A DNA stretch of 64,000 bases from positions 1,116,001 through 1,180,000 of the forward strand of contig NZ_CP011270.1 in NCBI RefSeq assembly GCF_001610835.1, read 5' to 3'. The notes under the pieces were generated by a model. It did no database searches. It was given only the letters and a program-made list of their open reading frames with translations, and was not told the origin of the DNA. Every line of letters starts with the position of its first letter. Within the stretch, counting starts at the first letter, position 1. Source of the DNA: Planctomyces sp. SH-PL14. GTDB taxonomy: Bacteria > Planctomycetota > Planctomycetia > Planctomycetales > Planctomycetaceae. Both the position numbers and the translations under genes were made by a program. Below are positions 49,974-58,637 of this stretch, in pieces.

Positions 49974-51347
49974 ATGATCGACAAGGCGGCCCTGGAGCCG
50001 ATCCCCGGTTTCCCCGAATGGTCACCCCAGGAACAAGTCGCCTGGCAGGGAATGTTCGACGCCATCCGCTCCGGATTCGAACGCTTCGGCTTCCGCCCCA
50101 TCGAAACCCCCGCCGTCGAGCGGAACGTCATCCTCACCGCCAAGCAGAGCGGCGACACGACTCGCGAGATCTACCAGCTCGGCCGCCTCAACGCCGAAGA
50201 GGGCGAAGCGGACGAACGGGATTTTTCGCTGCACTTCGACCTGACGGTTCCGCTCGCCCGGTACGTGGCCCAGCGGGCCGGCGAAATCGCCTTCCCGTTC
50301 CGCCGCTACCAGATGCAGCCGGTCTGGCGAGGCGAGCGGCCTTCCGCCCAGCAGGGGCGGTTCCGGCAGTTCTACCAGTGCGACATCGACATCATCGGCG
50401 ACGGCGCCCTTGCGCCGCACTACGACGCCGAGATCCCCGCGGTGATCCAGCGGGTGTTCCAGGACCTCGCCGTCGGCGACTTCCGGATCCGGATCAACAA
50501 CCGCAAGATCATGTCCGGTTTCTTCGCCGCCAACGGCATCGCCCCGGACGAGGTGGCCGGCCTGATGCGGTCGATCGACAAGATCGAGAAGCAGGGAGTC
50601 GACCAGTTCCGAAAGGAAATGGCTGGACGGAGCGCGACCGTCGAGCAGACCGAATCGATTCTCGCCTTCTTCCAGTTCCGCGGCTCGCTCGCCGAAACGC
50701 TGGCGATGCTCAAGGGGACGGCAGAGAAGTTCGGCCACGCGGAGCTGAACCAGGGAGTCGCCGAGCTGACCGAAACCGTCACGCTGGCCGAGAACTTCGG
50801 CCTGACCGACGAGCGGTTCGCCATCGACCTCGGCATCGCCCGCGGGCTGACCTACTACACGGGGACCGTGTACGAAACGACGCTCCTCGACGCCCCGCAC
50901 CTGGGGAGCGTCTGTTCCGGCGGCCGTTACGACGATCTGGCCGGCCACTTCACCAACCGAAAGCTGCCGGGGGTCGGGATCTCGATCGGCCTGACGCGGC
51001 TCTTCACCGGGCTGGTCCAGATGGGCCGGATCAAGACCGACCGGGACACGATCGCCCCGGTCCTCGTCGCCCGTCCGCTCGCCGAGGAGACGCACCGCTA
51101 CGCTCGCCTGGCCCAGCGGCTGCGGGATGCGGGAATCGCCACCGAGCTGTATCTCGAGGACAAGAAGCTCGGCAAGCAGTTCCAGTACGCCAGCCGCCGC
51201 GGCTTCCGCGTCGCGGTCATCGTCCACATGGACGAGATCGCCAACGGGACGGTCACGCTCAAGAACCTCGCCTCCGCGACGCAGGAGACGGTGACGGAAG
51301 CGGATTTCGTCGCGGCCGTTCAGAAGATGCTCGCCGAGACAGCGTGA
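49974..51347 (+). CDS. hisS: histidine--tRNA ligase
   Basis: A 457-residue class II aminoacyl-tRNA synthetase that charges tRNA-His. Motif 2 is in VWRGERPSAQQGRFRQFYQCDIDI, the histidine-binding signatures are LGIARGLTYYTGTVYE and CSGGRYDDL, and motif 3 is LPGVGISIGLTRL. The C-terminal anticodon domain (APVLVARPLAEETHRYARLAQRLRDAG) completes it. The order and length are typical. ATG 49974 is the family start, with only a weak Shine-Dalgarno. The frame open upstream reads into copy F and is not used. Confidence 0.96.
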   Translation: MIDKAALEPIPGFPEWSPQEQVAWQGMFDAIRSGFERFGFRPIETPAVERNVILTAKQSGDTTREIYQLGRLNAEEGEADERDFSLHFDLTVPLARYVAQRAGEIAFPFRRYQMQPVWRGERPSAQQGRFRQFYQCDIDIIGDGALAPHYDAEIPAVIQRVFQDLAVGDFRIRINNRKIMSGFFAANGIAPDEVAGLMRSIDKIEKQGVDQFRKEMAGRSATVEQTESILAFFQFRGSLAETLAMLKGTAEKFGHAELNQGVAELTETVTLAENFGLTDERFAIDLGIARGLTYYTGTVYETTLLDAPHLGSVCSGGRYDDLAGHFTNRKLPGVGISIGLTRLFTGLVQMGRIKTDRDTIAPVLVARPLAEETHRYARLAQRLRDAGIATELYLEDKKLGKQFQYASRRGFRVAVIVHMDEIANGTVTLKNLASATQETVTEADFVAAVQKMLAETA

Positions 51348-51527
51348 CAGCAGGCGCGAGGGAGGCGAGGTCTCCGCATCGCGGGACGCTTTGATGCCCA
51401 CGCCGGAATCCCGTCTCCTTCAGCAGTCCTTGACAAAGTTTCGCCGTCTCCGAACATACGCGCGTCCTGGGCTTGCGCCGGTGTCGCAGGGAGTTTCCAA
51501 GGACGAGTTCAACAGGGGAGTCAGTTC

Positions 51528-51704
51528 ATGAGCGGCCCGATCGTACGAACGGGTACGAATCCCAAGTACTGGAGCAATTGGGACAACGTTTTCGGCAGCA
51601 AGAAGAAGGGTGCCGGCAAGACCGAAGGGAAGAAGCCGGCCACGGGTTCCGCTAAGAAGGCCGCCGCCCCTAAGAAGGCCCCTGCCAAGAAGAAGGGCAA
51701 GTAG
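51528..51704 (+). CDS. small Lys-rich basic protein (58 aa)
   Basis: A 58-residue protein: a non-basic head (MSGPIVRTGTNPKYWSNWDN, then VFG) followed by a Lys/Ala/Pro tail of KK-rich repeats (SKKKGAG, APKKAPAKKKGK), reminiscent of histone-H1-like tails. GGGGAG lies about nine bases before the ATG. Third positions are mixed but the reading is clean. It sits directly before the DUF6798-like gene, 12 bp away. Nucleic-acid or ribosome binding is a guess from charge alone; family unknown to me. Confidence 0.75.
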   Translation: MSGPIVRTGTNPKYWSNWDNVFGSKKKGAGKTEGKKPATGSAKKAAAPKKAPAKKKGK

Positions 51705-51716
51705 TCGTTCCTTCGC

Positions 51717-53330
51717 ATGCCTCTTGAAGACTCCGTACCGCCGACCGGGACTGTCGCAACCGACACCCTGAGTCGGCGGTTGCTGTTTGGTATCGCGGTC
51801 CTGGCCGTGCTGTGCGGACTCTCGTTCGCCCGCTGGCCCAGCCCGGGGATCAACGAGACCCACTACCTCGCCAAGGCGAAGCACTTCGCCGATCCCGCGT
51901 GGTGTGCCGGCGACTTCTTTCTGGAGTCCTCCAACCCCCACGCCGCCACCTCCTGGCTCCTGGGGGAACTCACCTCCCGGTTCTCGTTCGAGACGTCGGC
52001 GGCGATCGGCCGGACTCTGGCTCTCGTCGTTCTGGCGGCCGGATGGACGCTGATGCTGTGCGGCACGCTCCCGGGCTGGCGGGAACGAATCCTGGCCACC
52101 TCGCTCTTCTGTTGCCTCCACGTCCTCGGCAACTGGTCGGGCGAGTGGCTTCTCCGCGGCGTCGAAGGAAAGGTGTTCGCCTGGGGCTTTCTGTTTCTGG
52201 CGATCGGCCTCTGGACCGCCCGGAAGCCGGTGATCGCCGGTGCGTCGCTCGGAGCGGCGTTCACGTTTCACCCGGTCATCGGGGCCTGGGGAGCTCTGTG
52301 TGCCATCCTGTCGTTCGCCTGGGCCGCGGTGGATCGCCGCAGAATTCGGCGAACCGACACCTCCGTGACGGAACCGGCCTACGGGAACGTTTCGCTGCCG
52401 GCGATCGCCGGAGGGGCGATCCTGTTCGCCCTGACCGCCGCTCCGGGGTTCGTCGCGGCACTTCCGGCCCTGCGGCTCGGGACGCCCGAGGAGCGCTGGC
52501 AGGCCGACCACATCCAGGTCGCGCAGCGGCTGGCCCACCACCTCGACCCCGCGCAGTTCCTCTGGTCCAGCCACCGCGAATATCTGCTCCTGATCGCGGC
52601 GCTCCTGCTCCTTCCCTGCGGACGGCGATGGACGGCCCTCGAGCGGATGGGATGGATGGTGGTCCTGTGTGCCATCGGCGGAATCGTCGTGGCGATCTGG
52701 CCCCGCGAGCTGCACCCGTTTTCGCTCTACGTGCTGCGGCTGAAACTCCTCAAGCTCTACCCGTTCCGGCTCGCCGACATCTTCGTGCCGCTGCTGGTTT
52801 CCGTCCGCCTCGCCGAGTGGCTGGGTTCGGTCGCCGCGTGGAAGGCCGGATGGTGGCGATTCGCTCCCCTGATCGCAGCCCTGCTCGGCGTTGCCTGGTT
52901 CTGGCCGGGCGATGAGAAGCCCGCTCGAAAGATGAGCCTGGCCGAGTTCGAGGACTGGAAGGAGGTCCTCGGCTGGATCCGCAAGGAAACTCCCTCGGAC
53001 GCCGTCGTTCAGTCGATGAACGAGGACTTCGCAATCAAGTGGTACACGGAGCGGGCGGAGTACGTGAACTACAAGGACTGCCCGCAGGACGCCCCCGGAA
53101 TCATGGAATGGCATCGCCGGCTGCTGTGGCTCGACCAGGAGTGGCGGACCCCCGCCATCGCCGACATGCGCGTCTCCGCCGCTGAGCTCGCCACCCTGCA
53201 TCAACGGACCGGGATCGACTACCTGATCTGCAGCCGCTTCGGCCCGATCGAGGGGGATCCGGTGTTCACCAAGGGAGCGTTCCGGGTCTATCGCCTCCCT
53301 GCAGCGCCGGCGGCCGGAGGTGCACGGTGA
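51717..53330 (+). CDS. polytopic membrane protein, DUF6798-like
   Basis: A 537-residue membrane protein with ~9-10 hydrophobic helices over residues 20-400 and a soluble C-terminal domain (~410-530). The loop after TM1 has NETHYLAKAKHFADPAWCAGDFFLESSNPHAA, reminiscent of planctomycete DUF6798 proteins and of GT-C glycosyltransferases, whose first periplasmic loop carries acidic catalytic residues. The C-terminal part (SDAVVQSMNEDFAIKWYTER, GIDYLICSRFG) is also typical of lipid-linked-sugar transferase partners. A transferase role is only inferred. The start ATG has no Shine-Dalgarno. The next gene overlaps by four bases. Confidence 0.75.
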   Translation: MPLEDSVPPTGTVATDTLSRRLLFGIAVLAVLCGLSFARWPSPGINETHYLAKAKHFADPAWCAGDFFLESSNPHAATSWLLGELTSRFSFETSAAIGRTLALVVLAAGWTLMLCGTLPGWRERILATSLFCCLHVLGNWSGEWLLRGVEGKVFAWGFLFLAIGLWTARKPVIAGASLGAAFTFHPVIGAWGALCAILSFAWAAVDRRRIRRTDTSVTEPAYGNVSLPAIAGGAILFALTAAPGFVAALPALRLGTPEERWQADHIQVAQRLAHHLDPAQFLWSSHREYLLLIAALLLLPCGRRWTALERMGWMVVLCAIGGIVVAIWPRELHPFSLYVLRLKLLKLYPFRLADIFVPLLVSVRLAEWLGSVAAWKAGWWRFAPLIAALLGVAWFWPGDEKPARKMSLAEFEDWKEVLGWIRKETPSDAVVQSMNEDFAIKWYTERAEYVNYKDCPQDAPGIMEWHRRLLWLDQEWRTPAIADMRVSAAELATLHQRTGIDYLICSRFGPIEGDPVFTKGAFRVYRLPAAPAAGGAR

Positions 53331-54316
53331 GCGGCCCGTCTTCGCCAGCAGGACCCGCCAAGGCGGTGCTGATCCTCTTCGACTCGCTCCCGCTGACGAG
53401 CCTCGGCTGCTACGGCGGCTTTCGTGAGCGGACGCCCGGGTTCGATCGTCTCGCCGCCCGCGGGGCGATCTTCGAGAACGCCCTGACGCCCCGCGTTTCC
53501 GGCGGCGCCTCCGCGTTCGGGGCCGATGGTCCGTGGTCCGACTCGTGGAACGATGCCCGCTCCCGGCTGGAACAAGGCGTGGCGGTCCGCGAGGTCTGCT
53601 GCACGACGCCTCACGCCCTCGTCGATGCCGTGGCCCCCGAAGCGGTCCAGCCCTGGCTCGAATCGGACAAGACCGGACTCCTCGCGATCACCGCGCCGGA
53701 ATTGCTCTCGGCTCCCGTGCACTCCCATCTGGCGGCGATCGACGAGGCGATCGGACGGCTGTTCGATCTCGTCTCCGAGCGACCGGATCGGAACACGCTT
53801 CTGGTCGTCGCCGCCCTGCTGTCGCACCCCGCCGGCCCGGACTTTCCGCGGCTGCGAGCCGGGGCGATCAACGTCCCTCTGCTCCTCTGGTCTCCGGCGC
53901 TCCCCGAGCCCGGCATCCGACACTCGGAACTGGTCCTCGTGACCGATCTCCTGCCGACGATCGCCCGCTGGCTGGGACGCGAGCTCCCGGATGGCGGCCT
54001 CGATCTGCTGGAGCCCGTCCGCGATGACGTCGAGCCAGGACGTGTCGACGTGCGGACCGAAGGGCTCGGCGAGGTCGCCCTGCGGACCGGCAGTCATCAC
54101 CTCGTGGTGGATGCCGCAGCCTCGAACGACGGAGCGGCGCATGCGACCGGTGATCGCCGCGTCGCCCTGTTCGCGAAGCCGGGGGATGCCTGGGACGAAC
54201 TCGATGTCGGGGGCACGATGCCGGACGTCCGCCGCGATCTCGTGGAGCGTTGCGACGCCGTCACGACGTCCATTGCGTCGTCGGCCGACGCCTCACCGGG
54301 GCAGCCGGCCGCCTGA
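53327..54316 (+). CDS. sulfatase-fold protein lacking the formylglycine motif
   Basis: A 329-residue protein with the alkaline-phosphatase/sulfatase N-terminus: AVLILFDSLPLTSLGCYGG with the metal Asp, then TPGFDRLAARGAIFENALT. The formylglycine motif CxPxR expected after it is replaced (PRVSGGASAFG). Later LLVVAALLSHPAG and VPLLLWSPALPEPG fit the fold, where normally His residues bind metal. The molecule is shorter than sulfatases (~450+). It is probably inactive as a sulfatase; it may be a phosphotransferase relative or a binding protein. GTG 53327 overlaps the previous stop (GTGA), so translation is coupled. It converges with the next gene after 17 bp. Confidence 0.75.
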   Translation: MSGPSSPAGPAKAVLILFDSLPLTSLGCYGGFRERTPGFDRLAARGAIFENALTPRVSGGASAFGADGPWSDSWNDARSRLEQGVAVREVCCTTPHALVDAVAPEAVQPWLESDKTGLLAITAPELLSAPVHSHLAAIDEAIGRLFDLVSERPDRNTLLVVAALLSHPAGPDFPRLRAGAINVPLLLWSPALPEPGIRHSELVLVTDLLPTIARWLGRELPDGGLDLLEPVRDDVEPGRVDVRTEGLGEVALRTGSHHLVVDAAASNDGAAHATGDRRVALFAKPGDAWDELDVGGTMPDVRRDLVERCDAVTTSIASSADASPGQPAA

Positions 54317-54333
54317 GCCAGCCGGCCGCGCCG

Positions 54334-55056
54334 CTACTTCTTCGCCTTCTTCTGCGCAAAGTACTCTGCGAGGATCCCCTCGGGATCGTCTTCGAATGCC
54401 TGCTTGCAGCCCGTGCAACAGACATAGTAGGTCTTTCCCTTGTGCATCACAGTGATCGTTCCGACGCCGCCGGTCACGACGCACTCGGGGCCGTTCCCCC
54501 CTTCGCGGGCGAGGTGCGCGTCGGCCCGCGTGTAGCCCACTTCGGCGACTCGGGAGAATCGCTCCTGGGCCGGTGTCCGCTTCTCGAAGAGGACCAGCGT
54601 CCGGATGGGACTGAGCCGCGTGATCGTCATCCGGTGGATCTCGGCCATCTCCTTTTGTGCCGCGTCCTTCTCCGTCGTCGTCAGGACGAGCTTGTTGCCG
54701 TCCATCGTTCCGACGAGGGTCTGCTTCGACTTGTCGGGCAGGACGGCGGCGAGGGTGTATTCCTTGGTGGCCGGCGCGTAGGAGAGCCGGCCCGATTCAA
54801 AGAGCTTTCCGTCCTTGACCACGTAGTCCACCGCGACTTCCTGGGGCCCGAAATGCCAGACCCATTCGGCGGTTTCGGTCCAGGCGCCCGAGGTCGAGCT
54901 CCGGCGGACCTGTCCGACGCCGCGCCAGCCGCCGATCAGCGAGTTGAAGTCCGCGAGACCCGCCTTCTGGGCCGCGACGTCCGGGGGCATGGAATCGCCC
55001 CGCAGGAGCACACACGCGGTGAGAATCACGAGCCCCCAAGCCCAGCTTCGGTCCAT
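54334..55056 (-). CDS. exported protein with C-terminal YHS/TRASH metal-binding domain
   Basis: A 240-residue protein with a signal peptide (WAWGLVILTACVLLRG, ~4-20). The middle is a beta-rich domain of ~130 residues (FNSLIGGWRGVGQVRR, AEWVWHFGPQEVAVDYVVKDG) resembling heme-nitrobindin/THAP4-like lipocalin folds, a tentative match. The C-terminus holds a YHS-like motif: CVVTGG, then HKGKTYYVCCTGCKQAFEDDP, which binds metal in other proteins. GGAGGAA sits right before the ATG. Metal sensing or handling in the periplasm is inferred. A 40-residue membrane peptide may be encoded upstream. Confidence 0.8.
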   Translation of the reverse strand: MDRSWAWGLVILTACVLLRGDSMPPDVAAQKAGLADFNSLIGGWRGVGQVRRSSTSGAWTETAEWVWHFGPQEVAVDYVVKDGKLFESGRLSYAPATKEYTLAAVLPDKSKQTLVGTMDGNKLVLTTTEKDAAQKEMAEIHRMTITRLSPIRTLVLFEKRTPAQERFSRVAEVGYTRADAHLAREGGNGPECVVTGGVGTITVMHKGKTYYVCCTGCKQAFEDDPEGILAEYFAQKKAKK

Positions 55057-55131
55057 GAGTTCCTCCGGCGATCCGGTTTGAGCCCGCCGCCGCGCCCTCG
55101 CCCGGTCCGACGACCACCGGCTGCGCGGTGC

Positions 55132-55254
55132 TCAATCACTGAAGTATCGCGACACGAACCAGCAAAAGACAATCACAGCCAGCGCCAGGGCCCCGAAGTC
55201 GCCGGCGTCCGCGTTGTAGTAGCGGGTCAAAAGGGAGTCGATGAGGGAGTCCAT
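55132..55254 (-). CDS. possible 40-residue membrane peptide
   Basis: A 40-codon frame from ATG 55254. An acidic/polar head (MDSLIDSLLTRYYNADAGD) precedes one TM helix (FGALALAVIVFCWFVSRYF). Codon third positions match the genome. It is 75 bp before the YHS-domain gene on the same strand, so it may share its transcript. The ribosome-binding site is weak (CAGG). Such very short single-TM proteins are common in Planctomycetes, but coding is not proven. Confidence 0.5.
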   Translation of the reverse strand: MDSLIDSLLTRYYNADAGDFGALALAVIVFCWFVSRYFSD

Positions 55255-55498
55255 AGCCTGTGGGGGGCTCGGGTCAGGGCGGAGGAAAGCCTCCGTTGGC
55301 CGCCATCACGTCGGCGCGCGGAAACTTGTCCTGACAAGTGAAACACCGCCGGGGAGGCGGCGGACCGTTGTATCTGTCTCCGCGGCGAAATTCTCACAGA
55401 TGGCCCATAACCCTGAACCGGATGCGCCGCGCCTCGCGAAGAACGAGGTTCTGCCGGAGAGAAGGGCTGGGAAGAGATGTTGAGTTTCGGCAACGGAC

Positions 55499-56551
55499 TC
55501 AGGCAGCCCGCTTCAACATCCCCCGGACTCCGCGCTCCTGCGCTACGAGCAGTCCGCGAGGGATCGTGAACGGGTCATGCGGGAGAAGCTCGATCCGGCC
55601 GATGCCGAACGGCAGGCGGACCTTGAGCAGGGCCTCCTTCAGCAGCGCGTCGAACCCGCCCATCGCCGCCGCCCCTCCGGCGAGCACGACCGGGACCCCG
55701 GCCCCCATCCGCGCGGCGTGGCGGCTGCCGGACAACTCGACTTCGAGCTTCCGGGCCACATCGCGCGCCAGCTCGGCATACAGGTCCCGCAGGGCCGCCA
55801 GCTCGGGACTCCCTTTGGGGTCGGACCGCAGGTCCACCGTCCGTTTCCAGTCCTCGATTCCCGCCAGGTCGAGATAGCGCGTTCCGTCCCGTGAATACAG
55901 GAACCGTCCGCGGACGCGGGCCAGGCGATCGTTCACCGTCCGGCCTCCGGCGGCAAGCGTCATCTCCACGAGGGGCTGGCCGTGCCGGGTCAGGCTGCCG
56001 GAGCAGTACGCCGCTCCAAGGTTGATCGAGAGCCCGGTGAACTGGCGATCGGGGAGCGACGCGAAAGCGGTCGCGGTCCCCGCGTGCAGGACTTGGACCG
56101 GACAGTCCAGGCCGCGGAACAGCCGCGTCAGGAATCCGTAGTTCTGAGAGTCGGGATCGACGACGTTTCCGGGGAGCGTCAGCACTACTTCCGCCACGCG
56201 CGCCCGCGGCGGGATCAGGGCCGAGACCGCGGCGGCGATGAGTTGCCGGCCCACCGGGTCGGCGATGGGGACCTGTCCTTCCCAGAGAAGCGGGATCAGC
56301 GGAACACGGAGGACGTGGGCCAGTTCGACCGCCGTTTCGCCGAGGACGACGCGGCCCCCTTCGCACTCGATCGAGTCGACGTTCATTCGCGCAATCCAGC
56401 GCTCCAGGATCGGATCGCTGGGGATCGAGACGTAGCAGGCAGCGCATCGCCGTCCGGCGAGCGCCTTTCCCGACCTCCCTCGTGTCGCACCCGCGCGGCC
56501 TCGCGCCAGACTGCGGAACTCGGACGTTCCCAGATCGACCGCCAGAATCAT
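55499..56551 (-). CDS. actin/Hsp70-superfamily (ASKHA) ATPase-like protein
   Basis: A 350-residue protein with the ASKHA nucleotide-binding motifs: phosphate-1 ILAVDLGTSEFRS (residues 2-14), connect and phosphate-2 regions (GLSINLGAAYCSGSL near 172-186) and the adenosine motif VPVVLAGGAAAMGGFDALL near 293. The layout is closest to MreB/ParM/FtsA- or PilM-like proteins, but it cannot be assigned to one. Start ATG 56551 overlaps the SLBB gene stop by four bases (ATGA), with GGGAGCG upstream, so the two are translationally coupled. An actin-like filament or ATPase attached to a membrane-spanning SLBB partner is inferred. Confidence 0.8.
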   Translation of the reverse strand: MILAVDLGTSEFRSLARGRAGATRGRSGKALAGRRCAACYVSIPSDPILERWIARMNVDSIECEGGRVVLGETAVELAHVLRVPLIPLLWEGQVPIADPVGRQLIAAAVSALIPPRARVAEVVLTLPGNVVDPDSQNYGFLTRLFRGLDCPVQVLHAGTATAFASLPDRQFTGLSINLGAAYCSGSLTRHGQPLVEMTLAAGGRTVNDRLARVRGRFLYSRDGTRYLDLAGIEDWKRTVDLRSDPKGSPELAALRDLYAELARDVARKLEVELSGSRHAARMGAGVPVVLAGGAAAMGGFDALLKEALLKVRLPFGIGRIELLPHDPFTIPRGLLVAQERGVRGMLKRAA

Positions 56552-58212
56552 GTGTCGCGCTCCCGCTGCATGGCTCGGAGCACGCGATCGAGCAGTCCGC
56601 TTCCTTCACCGTTCGCAGACGCTGGAGCCATCGGAGCCCGTTTAGGTTTCCCGGCCCCCCCTGCCCCGGCCGGGCCGAGCGGCCTGTCGACGGAGGTGGC
56701 GGCCACCTGCATCGCCGACGTGCGGGACGCAGCGGCGGCCGAGACGGCAGCGGCGGTGGGAATACGGCCGAAGTGAGGACCGGCCAGCGCTTCGTGGGGC
56801 GGGTCCACACGGAGATTGCGGTCACCGACGACCGCGCCGTGGAGGCGAGTGGAAGACGCCGCGGCGGGCTGCTGCCGGACGGGCATCTCCAGGGGCGTCG
56901 GAGCGGGGCGTTTCGGAAGCTGCCGGCGGATCCAGAGCGTCAGCCCCAAGGCTCCCGTGATCAGGATCCCCAGCCCCACTCCCCAGCCGAGCCCGGCCAT
57001 CCCCGTCCAGGAGGAAGCGCTCGAGGCGGGTTCGATCTTCTTGGGGGATACGGCGACCGGCTTCGAAGCCGGTTTCGGCACCGGAGCCGCGGACGCCGTC
57101 CTGGCCGGGCTGGCCGCCGGCGGCGCGCTCATCCCGACGGGGACGAGGGACCGGGGCGGTTCCGAGGCAACCGGAGACGCGTTCAGGAGCGCCAGTTCCT
57201 GCCCGATCGAAGGAGGCGTGAGGCCGGCATCGGGCAGCGAGAAGTCCTGAAACGCGGCCGCAGGTTCGCCGAGCGGAGCCGCGGCTTCGACATAGGCGGT
57301 GGTTCGGGGCGGGCCCGACGGCGGCGTGAGGAGCACGGACGGGTGGATCGGCCCCACCGGCGTCAGACCGCCGGTTCCGGCGGCGCTGATCCCCTTCGCC
57401 TGGAGAGCATCGAGGTCGACGACTGGGTCGAACGGATCGCGAACGGCAAGCATCGCATGCAGTGTCGCGCGGTTGAGAACACGCGGATCGAAGTAGAGCA
57501 TGGTCCCGGTGGGGAGCTGCATGATGTCCGACAACCACAATTGGGCCGCCGGCAGGACGACGCCCGCGGGGGGGACGGCGTCCGCGACCTGCCCCAGCCG
57601 ATAGGTGATCGCCAGGATCGACGCTTCACCCGCGGGAACCCGCAGCAGCCGCGGCGTCTCTCCCAGGTTGTGGCAGACGAGTGTCACCAGCGGCTGGGCG
57701 GCCCGCTCCGGCGAAGGGGGAACCCGGGCCGGACTGACGACGATGACGTCGCCGTGCTGGAGTTCGCTCTGCAGAGCGTCGCGGAGCGTCAGTAGGATTC
57801 GCGGCTGTCCGCTACGAAAGATCGTGAGACTGCCCGACGCGCCGGAGGTCAGCCCCCCGGCGTGGTGCAGAATCGCGTCGAGGCGGGGATGCGGTTGCCG
57901 TGTCGTGAGGACGGCGGGGCGTTCGACTTCGCCGACCACCGTGATCGTTCCAAGCGGAGTCGGGGCCGCGACGGGGGTCGTGAGGACTCCCATCCGCGTG
58001 CCGGCCGGCGGCATCGACCAGGCGCCTCCCGCGGGACTCTGCGGAGCGCCGGGCGGGAAACCGCCTCGGACCGCCTGCCCCTGCCGTGCGGGGAGCGTCT
58101 GGGCTGATGCGGAGGCGGCGACGAGAGCTCCAGTCACCGCGAGCACGAGGCGCAGCCAGGGGTGACGCGGAGGGCGGCGAAGACGGGATGTCGAGGTGCC
58201 GTGCTGGCGCAT
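56548..58212 (-). CDS. membrane-anchored SLBB-domain protein
   Basis: A 554-residue protein. A signal/TM segment (~18-38) and a linker precede an SLBB domain (~87-160: GTITVVGEVERPAVLTTRQP, LDAILHHAGGLTSGASG, LQHGDVIVV), as in polysaccharide export proteins. A second, undefined domain follows (~170-270; LPTGTMLYFDPRVLNRATLH). A Pro/Ala-rich spacer leads to a second TM helix (~406-428, GVGLGILITGALGLTLWI) and a ~125-residue cytosolic tail ending in a helical LLDRVLRAMQRERD. AGGAAG supports ATG 58212. The tail could contact the actin-like ATPase encoded by the overlapping downstream gene. Confidence 0.82.
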   Translation of the reverse strand: MRQHGTSTSRLRRPPRHPWLRLVLAVTGALVAASASAQTLPARQGQAVRGGFPPGAPQSPAGGAWSMPPAGTRMGVLTTPVAAPTPLGTITVVGEVERPAVLTTRQPHPRLDAILHHAGGLTSGASGSLTIFRSGQPRILLTLRDALQSELQHGDVIVVSPARVPPSPERAAQPLVTLVCHNLGETPRLLRVPAGEASILAITYRLGQVADAVPPAGVVLPAAQLWLSDIMQLPTGTMLYFDPRVLNRATLHAMLAVRDPFDPVVDLDALQAKGISAAGTGGLTPVGPIHPSVLLTPPSGPPRTTAYVEAAAPLGEPAAAFQDFSLPDAGLTPPSIGQELALLNASPVASEPPRSLVPVGMSAPPAASPARTASAAPVPKPASKPVAVSPKKIEPASSASSWTGMAGLGWGVGLGILITGALGLTLWIRRQLPKRPAPTPLEMPVRQQPAAASSTRLHGAVVGDRNLRVDPPHEALAGPHFGRIPTAAAVSAAAASRTSAMQVAATSVDRPLGPAGAGGAGKPKRAPMAPASANGEGSGLLDRVLRAMQRERDT

Positions 58213-58637
58213 GAGTGAGCTTCCTGGCGCAGACGGGAACGTCGCCATTCGGCAAATCGACACGGTTCGCCTCGTTGCTGCAGGCCAATCCTCCGGCGCA
58301 TCCGACAAAGGCGGAAAAATCGACTGGGGCCGCCTTCTCATCTGCGATGCGTCGTTCCGCGGTGGGTCGATTTCCCACAACGACGCATGGCGCCCCCGCA
58401 CGATGCGGCACTCTTCACGGAACCCCGCGAAACATTGGGGAAATCGGGATTTGCCACATTTTCCGGGATTGCCGAATGAAACAATTTGACGGTCTCGTAA
58501 TTGGGCAGTAGATTCCGCCGCGTGGGAAACAAGCCCACAATGATCTTTAGAAGCCCGTTGAATGTGGGTTTTCAGCCCAATAGGATGACCGCGGCAGATT
58601 CGGGTTTCGACCCGGAAACTCTTCCGCCAGCGGCTCA
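58213..58637. other. 425-bp divergent regulatory region
   Basis: It separates the SLBB/actin-like operon from mraZ. The right half is less GC-rich and holds the mraZ promoter and TGGG boxes; a GTGGGTCG/TTTCCCAC dyad around 58362-58378 may serve the leftward operon. No gene is seen. Confidence 0.5.
58486..58568 (+). promoter_or_regulatory. mraZ promoter with TGGG boxes
   Basis: TTGACG (58486-58491) and TAGATT (58509-58514) are 17 bp apart, a good sigma-70 promoter. TGGG motifs, the core of known MraZ sites, occur at 58502-58505, 58523-58526 and 58565-58568, plus CCCAC at 58534-58538. The first lies in the spacer and the second near the expected start. They are not the regular 10-bp array of E. 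coli, so autoregulation is only suggested. Confidence 0.55.
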
